Of a stretch of 64,000 nucleotides of DNA, positions 13,016 to 26,940 are shown one piece after another. The translations under genes were made by a program, and so were the position numbers. The notes beneath the pieces are model-generated. The model ran no database searches. It had not been told where the DNA came from and was given only the letters and a program-made list of their open reading frames with translations. This DNA comes from Siphonodentalium dalli (taxonomy: Eukaryota; Mollusca; Scaphopoda; Gadilida; Siphonodentaliidae), in NCBI GenBank assembly GCA_032622095.1, contig CP136061.1, positions 11,423,287 to 11,487,286 on the forward strand, written 5' to 3'. The number at the start of each line of letters is the position of its first letter. Position 1 is the first letter of the stretch.

Positions 13016-15312
13016 TCTGTATTCTGCATTGTTCATGCCTGTATCGTTGTAGTGGGGTACCGGTGGGTGTTTCTGTATTCTGCATTGTTCATGCCTGTAT
13101 CGTTGTAGTGGGGTACCGGTTGGTGTTTCTGTATTCTACATTGTTCATGCCTGTATCGTTGTGGTGAGGTACCGGTGGGTGTTTCTGTATTCTGCATTGT
13201 TCATGCCTGTATCGTTGTGGTGAGGTACCGGTGGGTGTTTCTGTGATCTGCATTGTTCATGCCTGTATCGTTGTGGTAAGGTACCGGTGGGTGTTTCTGT
13301 ATTCTGCATTGTTCATGCCTGTATCGTTGTGGTGAGGTACCGGTGGGTGTTTCTGTATTCTGCATTGTTCATGCCTGTATCGTTGTGGTGAGGTACCGGT
13401 GGGTGTTTCTGTATTCTGCATTGTTCATGCCTGTATCGTTGTGGTGAGGTACCGGTGGGTGTTTCTGTATTCTGCATTGTTCATGCCTGTATCGTTGTGG
13501 TGAGGTACCGGTGGGTGTTTCTGTATTCCGCATTGTTCATGCATGTATCGTTGTGGTGAGGTGCCGGTGGGTGTTTCTGTATTCTGCATTGTTCATGCCT
13601 GTATCGTTGTGGTGAGGTACCGGTGGGTATTTCTGTATTCCGCATTGTTCATGCTTGTATCGTTGTGGTGAGGTACCGGTGTGTGTTTCTGTATTCTGCA
13701 TTGTTCATGCCTGTATCGTTGTGGTGAGGTACCGGTGGGTATTTCTGTATTCCGCATTGTTCATGCATGTATCGTTGTGGTGAGGTACCGGTGTGTGTTT
13801 CTGTATTCCGCATTGTTCATGCTTGTATCGTTGTGGTGAGGTACCGGTGTGTGTTTCTGTATTCTGCATTGTTCATGCCTGTATCGTTGTGGTGAGGTAC
13901 CGGTGGGTATTTCTGTATTCTGCATTGTTCATGCCTGTATCGTTGTGGTGAGGTACCGGTGGGTATTTCTGTATTCCGCATTGTTCATGCATGTATCGTT
14001 GTGGTGATGTACCGGTGTGTGTTTCTGTATTCCGCATTGTTCATGCATGTATCGTTGTGGTGAGGTACCGGTGTGTGTTTCTGTATTCCGCATTGTTCAT
14101 GCATGTATCGTTGTGGTGAGGTACCGGTGTGTGTTTCTGTATTCCGCATTGTTCATGCTTGTATCGTTGTGGTGAGGTACCGGTGTGTGTTTCTGTATTC
14201 TGCATTGTTCATGCATGTATCGTTGTGGTGAGGTACCGGTGTGTGTTTCTGTATTCCGCATTGTTCATGCTTGTATCGTTGTGGTGAGGTACCGGTGGGT
14301 GTTTATGTATTCTGCATTGTTCATGCCTGTATCGTTGTGGTGAGGTACCGGTGGGTATTTCTGTATTCCGCATTGTTCATGCATGTATCGTTGTGGTGAG
14401 GTACCGGTGTGTGTTTCTGTATTCTGCATTGTTCATGCCTGTATCGTTGTGGTGAGGTACCGGTGGGTGTTTCTGTATTCTGCATTGTTCATGCCTGTAT
14501 CGTTGTGGTGAGGTACCGGTGGGTGTTTCTGTATTATGCATTGTTCATGCCTGTATCGTTGTGGTGGGGTACCGGTGGGTGTTTCTGTATTCTGCATTGT
14601 TCATGCCTGTATCGTTGTGGTGAGGTACCGGTGGGTGTTTCTGTATTCCGCATTGTTCATGCCTGTATCGTTGTGGTGAGGTACCGGTTGGTGTGTCTGT
14701 ATTCTACATTGTTCATGCCTGTATCGTTGTGGTGAGGTACCGGTGTGTATTTCTGTATTCTGCATTGTTCTTGCCTGTATCGTTGTGGTGAGGTACCGGT
14801 GTGTGTTTCTGTATTCCGCATTGTTCATGCCTGTATCGTTGTGGTGAGGTACCGGTGGGTATTTCTGTATTCTGTATTGTTCATGCCCGTATCGTTGTGG
14901 TGAGGTACCGGTGTGTATTTCTGTATTCTACATTGTTCATGCCTGTATCATTGTGGTGAGGTACCGGTGGGTGTTTCTGTATTCTGCATTGTTCATGTCT
15001 GTATCGTTGTGGTGCGGTACCGGTGGGTGTTTCTGTATTCTGCATTGTTCATGCCTGTATCGTTGTGGTGCGGTACCGGTGGGTGTTTCGGTATTCTGCA
15101 TTGTTCATCCCTGTATCGTTGTGGTGAGGTACCGGTTGGTGTTTCTGTATTATGCATTGTTCATGCCTGTATCGATGTGGTGAGGTACCGGTGGGTATTT
15201 CAGTATTCTGCATTGTTCATGCCTGTATCGTTGTGGTGAGGTACCGGTGGGTGTTTCTGTATTCTGCATTGTTCATGCCTGTATCGTTGTGGTGAGGTAT
15301 CGGTGGGTATTT
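13016..15312. repeat. 41-unit satellite block, second copy of the 2,296-bp duplication
   Basis: This is the adjacent copy of 10720-13015. I saw very few differences, for example GTATCA for GTATCG near 14949 and TCATCCCTG for TCATGCCTG near 15108. Such high identity means a very recent duplication, or an assembly duplication of the same reads. Confidence 0.9.
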
Positions 15313-18179
15313 CTGTATTCTGCATTGTTCATGCCTGTATCGTTGAGGTGAGGTACCGGTGGGTGTTTCTGTATTCTGCATTGTTCATGCCTGTATCGAT
15401 GTGGTGAGGTACCGGTTGGTGTTTCTGTATTATGCATTGTTCATGCCTGTATCGATGTGGTGAGGTACCGGTGGGTATTTCTGTATTCTGCATTGTTCAT
15501 GCCTGTATCGTTGTGGTGAGGTACCGGTGGGTGTTTCTGTATTCTGCATTGTTCACGCCTGTATCGATGTGGTGAGGTACCGGTGGGTGTTTCTGTATTC
15601 TGCACTGTTCATGTCTGTATCGTTGTGGTGAGGTACCGGTAGGTGTTTCTGTATTCTGCATTGTTCATGTCTGTATCGTTGTGGTGAGGTACCGGTGGGT
15701 GTTTCTGTATTCTGCATTGTTCATGCCTGTATCGTTGTGGTGAGGTACCGGTGGGTGTTTCTGTATTCTGCATTGTTCATGCCTGTATCGTTGTGGTGAG
15801 GTACCGGTGGGTGTTTCTGTATTCTGCATTGTTCATGCCTGTATCGTTGTGGTGAGGTACCGGTGGGTGTTTCTGTGTTCTGCATTGTTCATGCCTGTAT
15901 CGTTGTGGTGAGGTACCGGTGGGTGTTTCTGTGTTCTGCATTGTTCATGTCTGTATCGTTGTGGTGAGGTACCGGTTGGTGTTTCTGTATTCTGCATTGT
16001 TCATGCCTGTATCGTTGTGGTGAGGTACCGGTTGGTGTTTCTGTATTCTGCATTGTTCATGCCTGTATCGTTGTGTTGAGGTACCGGTTGGTGTTTCTGT
16101 ATTTTGCATTGTTCATGCCTGTATCGATGTGGTGAGGTACCGGTGTGTATTTCTGTATTCTGCATTGTTCATGCCTGTATCGTTGTGGTGAGGTACCGGT
16201 GTGTGTTTCTGTATTTTGCATTGTTCATGCCTGTATCGTTGTGGTGAGGTACCGGTGGGTATTTCTGTATTCTGCATTGTTCATGCCTGTATCGATGTGG
16301 TGAGGTACCGGTGTGTATTTCTGTATTCTGCATTGTTCATGTCTGTATCGTTGTGGTGAGGTACCGGTTGGTGTTTCTGTATTCTGCATTGTTCATGCCT
16401 GTATCGATGTGGTGAGGTACCGGTGTGTATTTCTGTATTCTGCATTGTTCATGTCTGTATCGTTGTGGTGAGGTACCGGTGGGTGTTTCTGTATTTTGCA
16501 TTGTTCATGCCTGTATCGTTGTGGTGAGGTACCGGTGTGTATTTCTGTATTCTGCATTGTTCATGTCTGTATCGTTGTGGTGAGGTACCGGTGGGTGTTT
16601 CTGTATTTTGCATTGTTCATGCCTGTATCGTTGTGGTGAGGTACCGGTGGGTATTTCTGTATTCTGCATTGTTCATGCCTGTATCGTTGTGGTGAGGTAC
16701 CGGTGTGTATTTCTGTATTCTGCATTGTTCATGCCTGTATCGTTGTGGTGAGGTACCGGTGAGTATTTCTGTATTCTGCATTGTTCATGCCTGTATCGTT
16801 GTGGTGAGGTACCGGTTGGTGTTTCTGTATTCTGCATTGTTCATGCCTGTATCGTTGTGGTGAGGTACCGGTTTGTGTTTCTGTGTTCTGCATTGTTCAT
16901 GCCTGTATCGATGTGGTGAGGTACCGGTGTGTGTTTCTGTATTCTGCATTGTTCATGTCTGTATCGTTGTGGTGAGGTACCGGTGGGTGTTTCTGTATTC
17001 TACATTGTTCATGCCTGTATCGTTGTGGTGAGGTACCGGTGGGTATTTCTGTATTCTGCATTGTTCATGCCTGTATCGTTGTGGTGAGGTACCGGTGGGT
17101 GTTTCTGTGTTCTGCATTGTTCATGCCTGTATCGTTATGGTGAGGTACCGGTGGGTGTTTCTGTGTTCTGCATTGTTCATGCCTGTATCGTTGTGGTGAG
17201 GTACCGGTGTGTGTTTCTGTATTCTACATTGTTTATGCCTGTATCGTTGTGGTGAAGTACCGGTGTGTGTTTCTGTATTCTGCATTGTTCATGCCTGTAT
17301 CGTTGTAGTGAGGTACCGGTGGGTGTTTCTGTATTCTGCATTGTTCATGCCTGTATCGATGTGGTGAGGTACCGGTGTGTGTTTCTGTATTCTGCATTGT
17401 TCATGCCTGTATCGTTGTGGTGAGGTACCGGTGGGTGTTTCTGTATTCTGCATTGTTCATGCCTGTATCGATGTGGTGAGGTACCGGTTGGTGTTTCTGT
17501 ATTCTGCATTGTTCATGCCTGTATCGTTATGGTGAGGTACCGGTTGGTGTTTCTGTATTCTGCATTGTTCATGCCTGTATCGTTGTGGTGAGGTACCGGT
17601 TGGTGTTTCTGTATTCTACATTGTTCATGCCTGTATCGTTGTGGTGAGGTACCGGTGGGTGTTTCTGTGTTCTGCATTGTTCATGCCTGTATCGTTATGG
17701 TGAGGTACCGGTTGGTGTTTCTGTATTCTGCATTGTTCATGCCTGTATCGTTGTGGTGAGGTACCGGTGGGTGTTTCTGTATTCTGCATTGTTCATGCCT
17801 GTATCGTTATGGTGAGGTACCGGTTGGTGTTTCTGTATTCTGCATTGTTCATGCCTGTATCGTTGTGGTGAGGTACCGGTGGGTGTTTCTGTATTCTGCA
17901 TTGTTCATGCCTGTATCGTTGTGGTGAGGTACCGGTGGGTGTTTCTGTATTCTGCATTGTTCATGCCTGTATCGTTGTGGTGAGGTACCGGTGGGTATTT
18001 CTGTATTCTGCATTGTTCATGCCTGTATCGTTGTGGTGAGGTACCGGTGGGTGTTTCTGTATTCTGCATTGTTCATGTCTGTATCGTTGTGGTGAGGTAC
18101 CGGTGGGTATTTCTGTATTCTGCATTGTTCATGCCTGTATCGTTGTGGTGAGGTACCGGTGGGTGTTTCTGTGTTCTGC

Positions 18180-19640
18180 ATTGTTCATGCCTGTATCGTT
18201 GTGGTGAGGTACCGGTTGGTGTTTCTGTATTCTGCATTGTTCATGCCTGTATCGTTGTGGTGAGGTACCGGTTGGTGTTTCTGTATTCTGCATTGTTCAT
18301 GCCTGTATCGTTGTGGTGAGGTACCGGTTGGTGTTTCTGTATTCTGCATTGTTCATGCCTGTATCGTTGTGGTGAGGTACCGGTGGGTATTTCTGTATTC
18401 TGCATTGTTCATGCCTGTATCGTTGTGGTGAGGTACCGGTTGGTGTTTCTGTATTCTGCATTGTTCATGCCTGTATCGTTGTGGTGAGGTACCGGTGGGT
18501 GTTTCTGTATTCTGCATTGTTCATGCCTGTATCGTTGTGGTGAGGTACCGGTGGGTGTTTCTGTATTCTGCATTGTTCATGCCTGTATCGTTGTGGTGAG
18601 GTACCGGTGGGTGTTTCTGTATTCTGCATTGTTCATGCCTGTATCGTTGTGATGAGGTACCGGTGGGTGTTTCTGTATTCTGCATTGTTCATGCCTGTAT
18701 CGTTGTGGTGAGGTACCGGTGGGTATTTCTGTATTCTGCATTGTTCATGCCTGTATCGTTGTGGTGAGGTACCGGTGGGTGTTTCTGTATTCTGCATTGT
18801 TCATGCCTGTATCGTTGTGGTGAGGTACCGGTGGGTATTTCTGTATTCTGCATTGTTCATGCCTGTATCGTTGTGGTGAGGTACCGGTGGGTGTTTCTGT
18901 ATTCTGCATTGTTCATGCCTGTATCGTTGTAGTGAGGTACCGGTGGGTGTTTCTGTATTCTGCATTGTTCATGCCTGTATCGTTGTGGTGAGGTACCGGT
19001 TGGTGTTTCTGTGTTCTGCATTGTTCATGCCTGTATCGTTGTAGTGAGGTACCGGTGGGTGTTTCTGTATTCTGCATTGTTCATGCCTGTATCGTTGTGG
19101 TGAGGTACCGGTTGGTGTTTCTGTGTTCTGCATTGTTCATGCCTGTATCGTTGTGGTGAGGTACCGGTGGGTGTTTCTGTATTCTGCATTGTTCATGCCT
19201 GTATCGTTGTAGTGAGGTACCGGTGGGTGTTTCTGTATTCTGCATTGTTCATGCCTGTATCGTTGTGGTGAGGTACCGGTTGGTGTTTCTGTATTCTGCA
19301 TTGTTCATGCCTGTATCGTTGTGGTGAGGTACCGGTTGGTGTTTCTGTGTTCTGCATTGTTCATGCCTGTATCGTTGTGGTGAGGTACCGGTGGGTGTTT
19401 CTGTATTCTGCATTGTTCATGCCTGTATCGTTGTAGTGAGGTACCGGTGGGTGTTTCTGTATTCTGCATTGTTCATGCCTGTATCGTTGTGGTGAGGTAC
19501 CGGTGGGTGTTTCTGTATTCTGCATTGTTCATGCCTGTATCGTTGTGGTGAGGTACCGGTTGGTGTTTCTGTATTCTGCATTGTTCATGCCTGTATCGTT
19601 GTGGTGAGGTACCGGTGGGTGTTCTGTATTCGGCATTGTT
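18180..19640. repeat. distant copy of the 7-9 kb satellite block
   Basis: The variant order around 7780-8935 recurs at about 18480-19630 with a constant offset of 10,695 bp. Shared markers include GTTGTGATGA (18646) and a rare 55-bp unit reading GGGTGTTCTGTATTCGG near 8925 and 19620. The left part (18180-18480) instead resembles 6790-7080, so this block looks like a chimera of the two earlier copies. Confidence 0.75.
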
Positions 19641-19809
19641 CATGCCTGTATCGTTGTGGTGAGGTACCGGTGGGTGTTTCTGTATTCTGTATTGTTCATG
19701 CCTGTATCGTTGTGGTGAGGTACCGGTGGGTGTTTCTGTATTATGCATTGTTCATGCCTGTATCGATGTGGTGAGGTACCGGTGGGTGTTTCTGTATTCT
19801 GCATTGTTC

Positions 19810-22020
19810 ATGCCTGTATCGTTGTGGTGAGGTATCGGTGGGTGTTTCTGTATTCTGCATTGTTCATGCCTGTATCGTTGTGGTGAGGTACCGGTTGGTG
19901 TTTCTGTATTCTACATTGTTCATGCCTGTATCGTTGTAGTGAGGTACCGGTGGGTGTTTCTGTATTCCGCATTGTTCATGCCTGTATCGTTGTGGTGAGG
20001 TACCGGTGGGTGTTTCTGTATTCTGCATTGTTCATGCCTGTATCGTTGTGGTGAGGTACCGGTGGGTGTTTCTGTATTCTGCATTGTTCATGCCTGTATC
20101 GTTGTGGTGAGGTACCGGTTGGTGTTTCTGTATTCTGCATTGTTCATGCCTGTATCGTTGTGGTGAGGTACGGGTTGGTGTTTCTGTATACTGCATTGTT
20201 CATGCCTGTATCGTTGTGGTGAGGTACCGGTGGGTATTTCTGTATTCTGCATTGTTCATGCCTGTATCGTTGTGGTGAGGTACCGGTTGGTGTTTCTGTA
20301 TTCTGCATTGTTCATGCCTGTATCGTTGTGGTGAGGTACCGGTGGGTGTTTCTGTATTCTGCATTGTTCATGCCTGTATCGTTGTGGTGAGGTACCGGTG
20401 GGTGTTTCTGTATTCTGCATTGTTCATGCCTGTATCGATGTGGTGAGGTACCGGTGTGTGTTTCTGTATTCTGCATTGTTCATGCCTGTATCGTTGTGGT
20501 GAGGTACCGGTTTGTGTTTCTGTATTCTGCATTGTTCATGCCTGTACGTTGTGGTGAGGTACCGGTGTGTATTTCTGTATTCTGCATTGTTCATGCCTGT
20601 ATCGTTGTGGTGAGGTACCGGTGGGTGTTTCTGTATTCTGCATTGTTCGTGCCTGTATCGTTGTGGTGAGGTACCGGTGGGTGTTTCTGTATTCTGCATT
20701 GTTCATGCCTGTATCGTTGTGGTGAGGTACCGGTTTGTGTTTCTGTATTTTGCATTGTTCATGCCTGTATCGTTGTGGTGAGGTACCGGTGGGTGTTTCT
20801 GTATTCTGCATTGTTCATGCCTGTATCGTTGTGGTGAGGTACCGGTGTGTGTTTCTGTATTCTGCATTGTTCATGCCTGTATCGTTGTGGTGAGGTACCG
20901 GTGGGTGTTTCTGTATTCTGCATTGTTCATGCCTGTATCGTTGTGGTGAGGTACCGGTGGGTGTTTCTGTATTCTGCATTGTTCATGCCTGTATCGTTGT
21001 GGTGAGGTACCGGTGGGTGTTTCTGTATTCTGCATTGTTCATGCCTGTATCGTTGTGGTGAGGTACCGGTGGGTGTTTCTGTATTCTGCATTGTTCATGC
21101 CTGTATCGTTGTGGTGAGGTACCGGTGGGTGTTTCTGTATTCTGCATTGTTCATGCCTGTATCGTTGTGGTGAGGTACCGGTGGGTGTTTCTGTATACTA
21201 CATTGTTCATGCCTGTATCGTTGTGGTGAGGTACCGGTGGGTGTTTCTGTATTCTGCATTGTTCATGCCTGTATCGTTGTAGTGAGGTACCGGTGGGTGT
21301 TTCTGTATTCTGCATTGTTCATGCCTGTATCGTTGTGGTGAGGTACCGGTGTGTATTTCTGTATTCTGCATTGTTCATGCCCGTATCGTTGTGGTGAGGT
21401 ACCGGTGGGTGTTTCTGTATTCTGCATTGTTCATGCCTGTATCGTTGTGGTGAGGTACCGGTATGTGTTTCTGTATTCTACATTGTTCATGCCTGTATCG
21501 TTGTGGTGAGGTACCGGTGGGTGTTTCTGTAATCTGCATTGTTCATGCCTGTATCGTTGTGGTGAGGTACGGGTTGGTGTTTCTGTATTCTGCATTGTTC
21601 ATGCCTGTATCGTTGTGGTGAGGTACCGGTGGGTGTTTCTGTATTCTGCATTGTTCATGCCTGTATCGTTGTAGTGAGGTACCGGTGGGTGTTTCTGTAT
21701 TATGCATTGTTCATGCCTGTATCGTTGTAGTGAGGTACCGGTGGGTGTTTCTGTATTCTGCATTGTTCATGCCTGTATCGTTGTGGTGAGGTACGGGTTG
21801 GTGTTTCTGTATTCTGCATTGTTCATGCCTGTATCGTTGTGGTGAGGTACCGGTGGGTGTTTCTGTATTCTGCATTGTTCATGCCTGTATCGTTGTAGTG
21901 AGGTACCGGTGGGTGTTTCTGTATTATGCATTGTTCATGCCTGTATCGTTGTGGTGAGGTACCGGTGTGTATTTCTGTATTCTGCATTGTTCATGCCTGT
22001 ATCGTTGTGGTGAGGTACCG
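19810..22020. repeat. satellite block of about 40 units, first copy (3.58-kb offset)
   Basis: The variant order recurs at about 23390-25600. The offset is 3,579 bp up to a 1-bp deletion near 20546 (CTGTACGTTG) and 3,580 bp after it, so that deletion is private to this copy. Shared rare units include GGTATCGG (19831 and 23410), GGTACGGGTTGG, the GGTTTGTG pair near 20510 and 20730, and the GTATACTAC unit near 21194. Confidence 0.88.
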
Positions 22021-23389
22021 GTGGGTGTTTATGTATTCTGCATTGTTCATGCCTGTATCGTTGTAGTGAGGTACCGGTGGGTATTTCTGTATTCTGCATT
22101 GTTCATGCCTGTATCGTTGTGGTGAGGTACCGGTGGGTGTTTCTGTATTCTGCATTGTTCATGCCTGTATCGTTGTGGTGAGGTACCGGTGGGTGTTTCT
22201 GTATTCTGCATTGTTCATGCCTGTATCGTTGTGGTGAGGTACCGGTGGGTGTTTCTGTATTCTGCATTGTTCCTGTATCGTTGTGGTGAGGTACCGGTTG
22301 GTGTTTCTGTATGCTGCATTGTTCATGCCTGTATCGTTGTGGTGAGGTACCGGTGGGTGTTTATGTATTCTGCATTGTTCATGCCTGTATCGTTGTGGTG
22401 AGGTACCGGTGGGTGTTTCTGTATTCTGCATTGTTCATGCATGTATCGTTGTGGTGAGGTACCGGTGTGTGTTTCTGTATTATGCATTGTTCATGCCTGT
22501 ATCGTTGTGGTGAGGTACCGGTTGGTGTTTCTGTATTCTGCATTGTTCATGCCTGTATCGATGTGGTGAGGTACCGGTGGGTGTTTCTGTATTCTGCATT
22601 GTTCATGCCTGTATCGATGTGGTGAGGTACCGGTGGGTGTTTCTGTATTCTGCATTGTTCATGCCTGTATCGTTGTGGTGAGGTACCGGTGGGTGTTTCT
22701 GTATTCTGCATTGTTCATGCCTGTATCGTTGTGGTGAGGTACCGGTGGGTGTTTCTGTGTTCCGCATTGTTCATGCCTGTATCGTTGTGGTGAGGTACCG
22801 GTGGGTGTTTCTGTATTCTGCATTGTTCATGCCTGTATCGTTGTGGTGAGGTACCGGTGGGTGTTTCTGTATTCTGCATTGTTCATGCCTGTATCGTTGT
22901 GGTGAGGTACCGGTGGGTGTTTCTGTATTCTGCATTGTTCATGCCTGTATCGTTGTGGTGAGGTACCGGTTGGTGTTTCTGTATTCTGCATTGTTCATGC
23001 CTGTATCGTTGTGGTGAGGTACCGGTGGGTGTTTCTGTATTCTGCATTGTTCATGCCTGTATCGGTGTGGTGAGGTACGGGTGAGTGTTTCTGTATTCTG
23101 CATTGTTCATGCCTGTATCGTTGTGGTGAGGTACCGGTGGGTGTTTCTGTATTCTGCATTGTTCATGCCTGTATCGTTGTGGTGAGGTATCGGTGGGTGT
23201 TTCTGTATTCTGCATTGTTCATGCCTGTATCGTTGTGGTGAGGTACCGGTTGGTGTTTCTGTATTCTACATTGTTCATGCCTGTATCGTTGTGGTGAGGT
23301 ATCGGTGGGTGTTTCTGTATTCTGCATTGTTCATGCCTGTATCGTTGTGGTGAGGTACCGGTGGGTATTTCTGTATTCTGCATTGTTCA

Positions 23390-25600
23390 TGCCTGTATCG
23401 TTGTGGTGAGGTATCGGTGGGTGTTTCTGTATTCTGCATTGTTCATGCCTGTATCGTTGTGGTGAGGTACCGGTTGGTGTTTCTGTATTCTACATTGTTC
23501 ATGCCTGTATCGTTGTAGTGAGGTACCGGTGGGTGTTTCTGTATTCCGCATTGTTCATGCCTGTATCGTTGTGGTGAGGTACCGGTGGGTGTTTCTGTAT
23601 TCTGCATTGTTCATGCCTGTATCGTTGTGGTGAGGTACCGGTGGGTGTTTCTGTATTCTGCATTGTTCATGCCTGTATCGTTGTGGTGAGGTACCGGTTG
23701 GTGTTTCTGTATTCTGCATTGTTCATGCCTGTATCGTTGTGGTGAGGTACGGGTTGGTGTTTCTGTATACTGCATTGTTCATGCCTGTATCGTTGTGGTG
23801 AGGTACCGGTGGGTATTTCTGTATTCTGCATTGTTCATGCCTGTATCGTTGTGGTGAGGTACCGGTTGGTGTTTCTGTATTCTGCATTGTTCATGCCTGT
23901 ATCGTTGTGGTGAGGTACCGGTGGGTGTTTCTGTATTCTGCATTGTTCATGCCTGTATCGTTGTGGTGAGGTACCGGTGGGTGTTTCTGTATTCTGCATT
24001 GTTCATGCCTGTATCGATGTGGTGAGGTACCGGTGTGTGTTTCTGTATTCTGCATTGTTCATGCCTGTATCGTTGTGGTGAGGTACCGGTTTGTGTTTCT
24101 GTATTCTGCATTGTTCATGCCTGTATCGTTGTGGTGAGGTACCGGTGTGTATTTCTGTATTCTGCATTGTTCATGCCTGTATCGTTGTGGTGAGGTACCG
24201 GTGGGTGTTTCTGTATTCTGCATTGTTCGTTCCTGTATCGTTGTGGTGAGGTACCGGTGGGTGTTTCTGTATTCTGCATTGTTCATGCCTGTATCGTTGT
24301 GGTGAGGTACCGGTTTGTGTTTCTGTATTTTGCATTGTTCATGCCTGTATCGTTGTGGTGAGGTACCGGTGGGTGTTTCTGTATTCTGCATTGTTCATGC
24401 CTGTATCGTTGTGGTGAGGTACCGGTGTGTGTTTCTGTATTCTGCATTGTTCATGCCTGTATCGTTGTGGTGAGGTACCGGTGGGTGTTTCTGTATTCTG
24501 CATTGTTCATGCCTGTATCGTTGTGGTGAGGTACCGGTGGGTGTTTCTGTATTCTGCATTGTTCATGCCTGTATCGTTGTGGTGAGGTACCGGTGGGTGT
24601 TTCTGTATTCTGCATTGTTCATGCCTGTATCGTTGTGGTGAGGTACCGGTGGGTGTTTCTGTATTCTGCATTGTTCATGCCTGTATCGTTGTGGTGAGGT
24701 ACCGGTGGGTGTTTCTGTATTCTGCATTGTTCATGCCTGTATCGTTGTGGTGAGGTACCGGTGGGTGTTTCTGTATACTACATTGTTCATGCCTGTATCG
24801 TTGTGGTGAGGTACCGGTGGGTGTTTCTGTATTCTGCATTGTTCATGCCTGTATCGTTGTAGTGAGGTACCGGTGGGTGTTTCTGTATTCTGCATTGTTC
24901 ATGCCTGTATCGTTGTGGTGAGGTACCGGTGTGTATTTCTGTATTCTGCATTGTTCATGCCCGTATCGTTGTGGTGAGGTACCGGTGGGTGTTTCTGTAT
25001 TCTGCATTGTTCATGCCTGTATCGTTGTGGTGAGGTACCGGTATGTGTTTCTGTATTCTACATTGTTCATGCCTGTATCGTTGTGGTGAGGTACCGGTGG
25101 GTGTTTCTGTATTCTGCATTGTTCATGCCTGTATCGTTGTGGTGAGGTACGGGTTGGTGTTTCTGTATTCTGCATTGTTCATGCCTGTATCGTTGTGGTG
25201 AGGTACCGGTGGGTGTTTCTGTATTCTGCATTGTTCATGCCTGTATCGTTGTAGTGAGGTACCGGTGGGTGTTTCTGTATTATGCATTGTTCATGCCTGT
25301 ATCGTTGTAGTGAGGTACCGGTGGGTGTTTCTGTATTCTGCATTGTTCATGCCTGTATCGTTGTGGTGAGGTACGGGTTGGTGTTTCTGTATTCTGCATT
25401 GTTCATGCCTGTATCGTTGTGGTGAGGTACCGGTGGGTGTTTCTGTATTCTGCATTGTTCATGCCTGTATCGTTGTAGTGAGGTACCGGTGGGTGTTTCT
25501 GTATTATGCATTGTTCATGCCTGTATCGTTGTGGTGAGGTACCGGTGTGTATTTCTGTATTCTGCATTGTTCATGCCTGTATCGTTGTGGTGAGGTACCG
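23390..25600. repeat. satellite block of about 40 units, second copy
   Basis: This is the copy of 19810-22020. The match ends where 22031 reads TTTATG and 25611 reads TTTCTG, followed by a GTAG/GTGG difference. The two copies are separated by about 1.4 kb of other satellite units, including a 52-bp unit near 22270. Confidence 0.88.
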
Positions 25601-26940
25601 GTGGGTGTTTCTGTATTCTGCATTGTTCATGCCTGTATCGTTGTGGTGAGGTACCGGTGGGTGTTTCTGTATTATGCATTGTTCATGCCTGTATCGTTGT
25701 GGTGAGGTACCGGTGTGTATTTCTGTATTCTGCATTGTTCATGCCTGTATCGTTGTGGTGAGGTACCGGTGGGTGTTTCTGTGTTCCGCATTGTTCATGC
25801 CTGTATCGTTGTGGTGAGGTACCGGTGGGTGTTTCTGTATTCTGCATTGTTCATGCCTGTATCGTTGTGGTGAGGTACCGGTGGGTGTTTCTGTATTCTG
25901 CATTGTTCATGTCTGTATCGTTGTGGTGAGGTACCGGTGGGTATTTCTGTATTCTGCATTGTTCATGCCTGTATCGTTGTGGTGAGGTACCGGTGTGTAT
26001 TTCTGTATTCTGCATTGTTCATGCCTGTATCGTTGTGGTGAGGTACCGTTGGGTGTTTCTGTATTCTGCATTGTTCATTCCTGTATCGTTGTGGTGAGGT
26101 ACCGGTGGGTGTTTCTGTATTCTGCATTGTTCATGTCTGTATCGTTGTGGTGAGGTACCGGTGGGTATTTCTGTATTCTACATTGTTCATGCCTGTATCG
26201 ATGTGGTGAGGTACCGGTGGGTGTTTCTGTATTCTGCATTGTTCATGCCTGTATCGTTGTAGTGAGGTACCGGTGGGTGTTTCTGTATTATGCATTGTTC
26301 ATGCCTGTATCGTTGTAGTGAGGTACCGGTGGGTGTTTCTGTATTCTGCATTGTTCATGCCTGTATCGTTGTGGTGAGGTACGGGTTGGTGTTTCTGTAT
26401 TCTGCATTGTTCATGCCTGTATCGTTGTGGTGAGGTACCGGTGGGTGTTTCTGTATTCTGCATTGTTCATGCCTGTATCGTTGTAGTGAGGTACCGGTGG
26501 GTGTTTCTGTATTATGCATTGTTCATGCCTGTATCGTTGTGGTGAGGTACCGGTGTGTATTTCTGTATTCTGCATTGTTCATGCCTGTATCGTTGTGGTG
26601 AGGTACCGGTGGGTGTTTCTGTATTCTGCATTGTTCATGCCTGTATCGTTGTGGTGAGGTACCGGTGGGTGTTTCTGTATTATGCATTGTTCATGCCTGT
26701 ATCGTTGTGGTGAGGTACCGGTGTGTATTTCTGTATTCTGCATTGTTCATGCCTGTATCGTTGTGGTGAGGTACCGGTGGGTGTTTCTGTGTTCCGCATT
26801 GTTCATGCCTGTATCGTTGTGGTGAGGTACCGGTGGGTGTTTCTGTATTCTGCATTGTTCATGCCTGTATCGTTGTGGTGAGGTACCGGTGGGTGTTTCT
26901 GTATTCTGCATTGTTCATGTCTGTATCGATGTGGTGAGGT
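25250..26940. repeat. 18-unit (1,008-bp) satellite duplication
   Basis: Variant units at about 25250-25920 recur at about 26260-26930 with an exact 1,008-bp offset. Markers are the TATTATGC units (25281 and 26289), GGTACGGGTTGG and GTGTTCCGCA (25781 and 26789). A further 21-unit offset (1,176 bp) links ACCGTTGGGT at 26045 to 27221. Confidence 0.8.
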
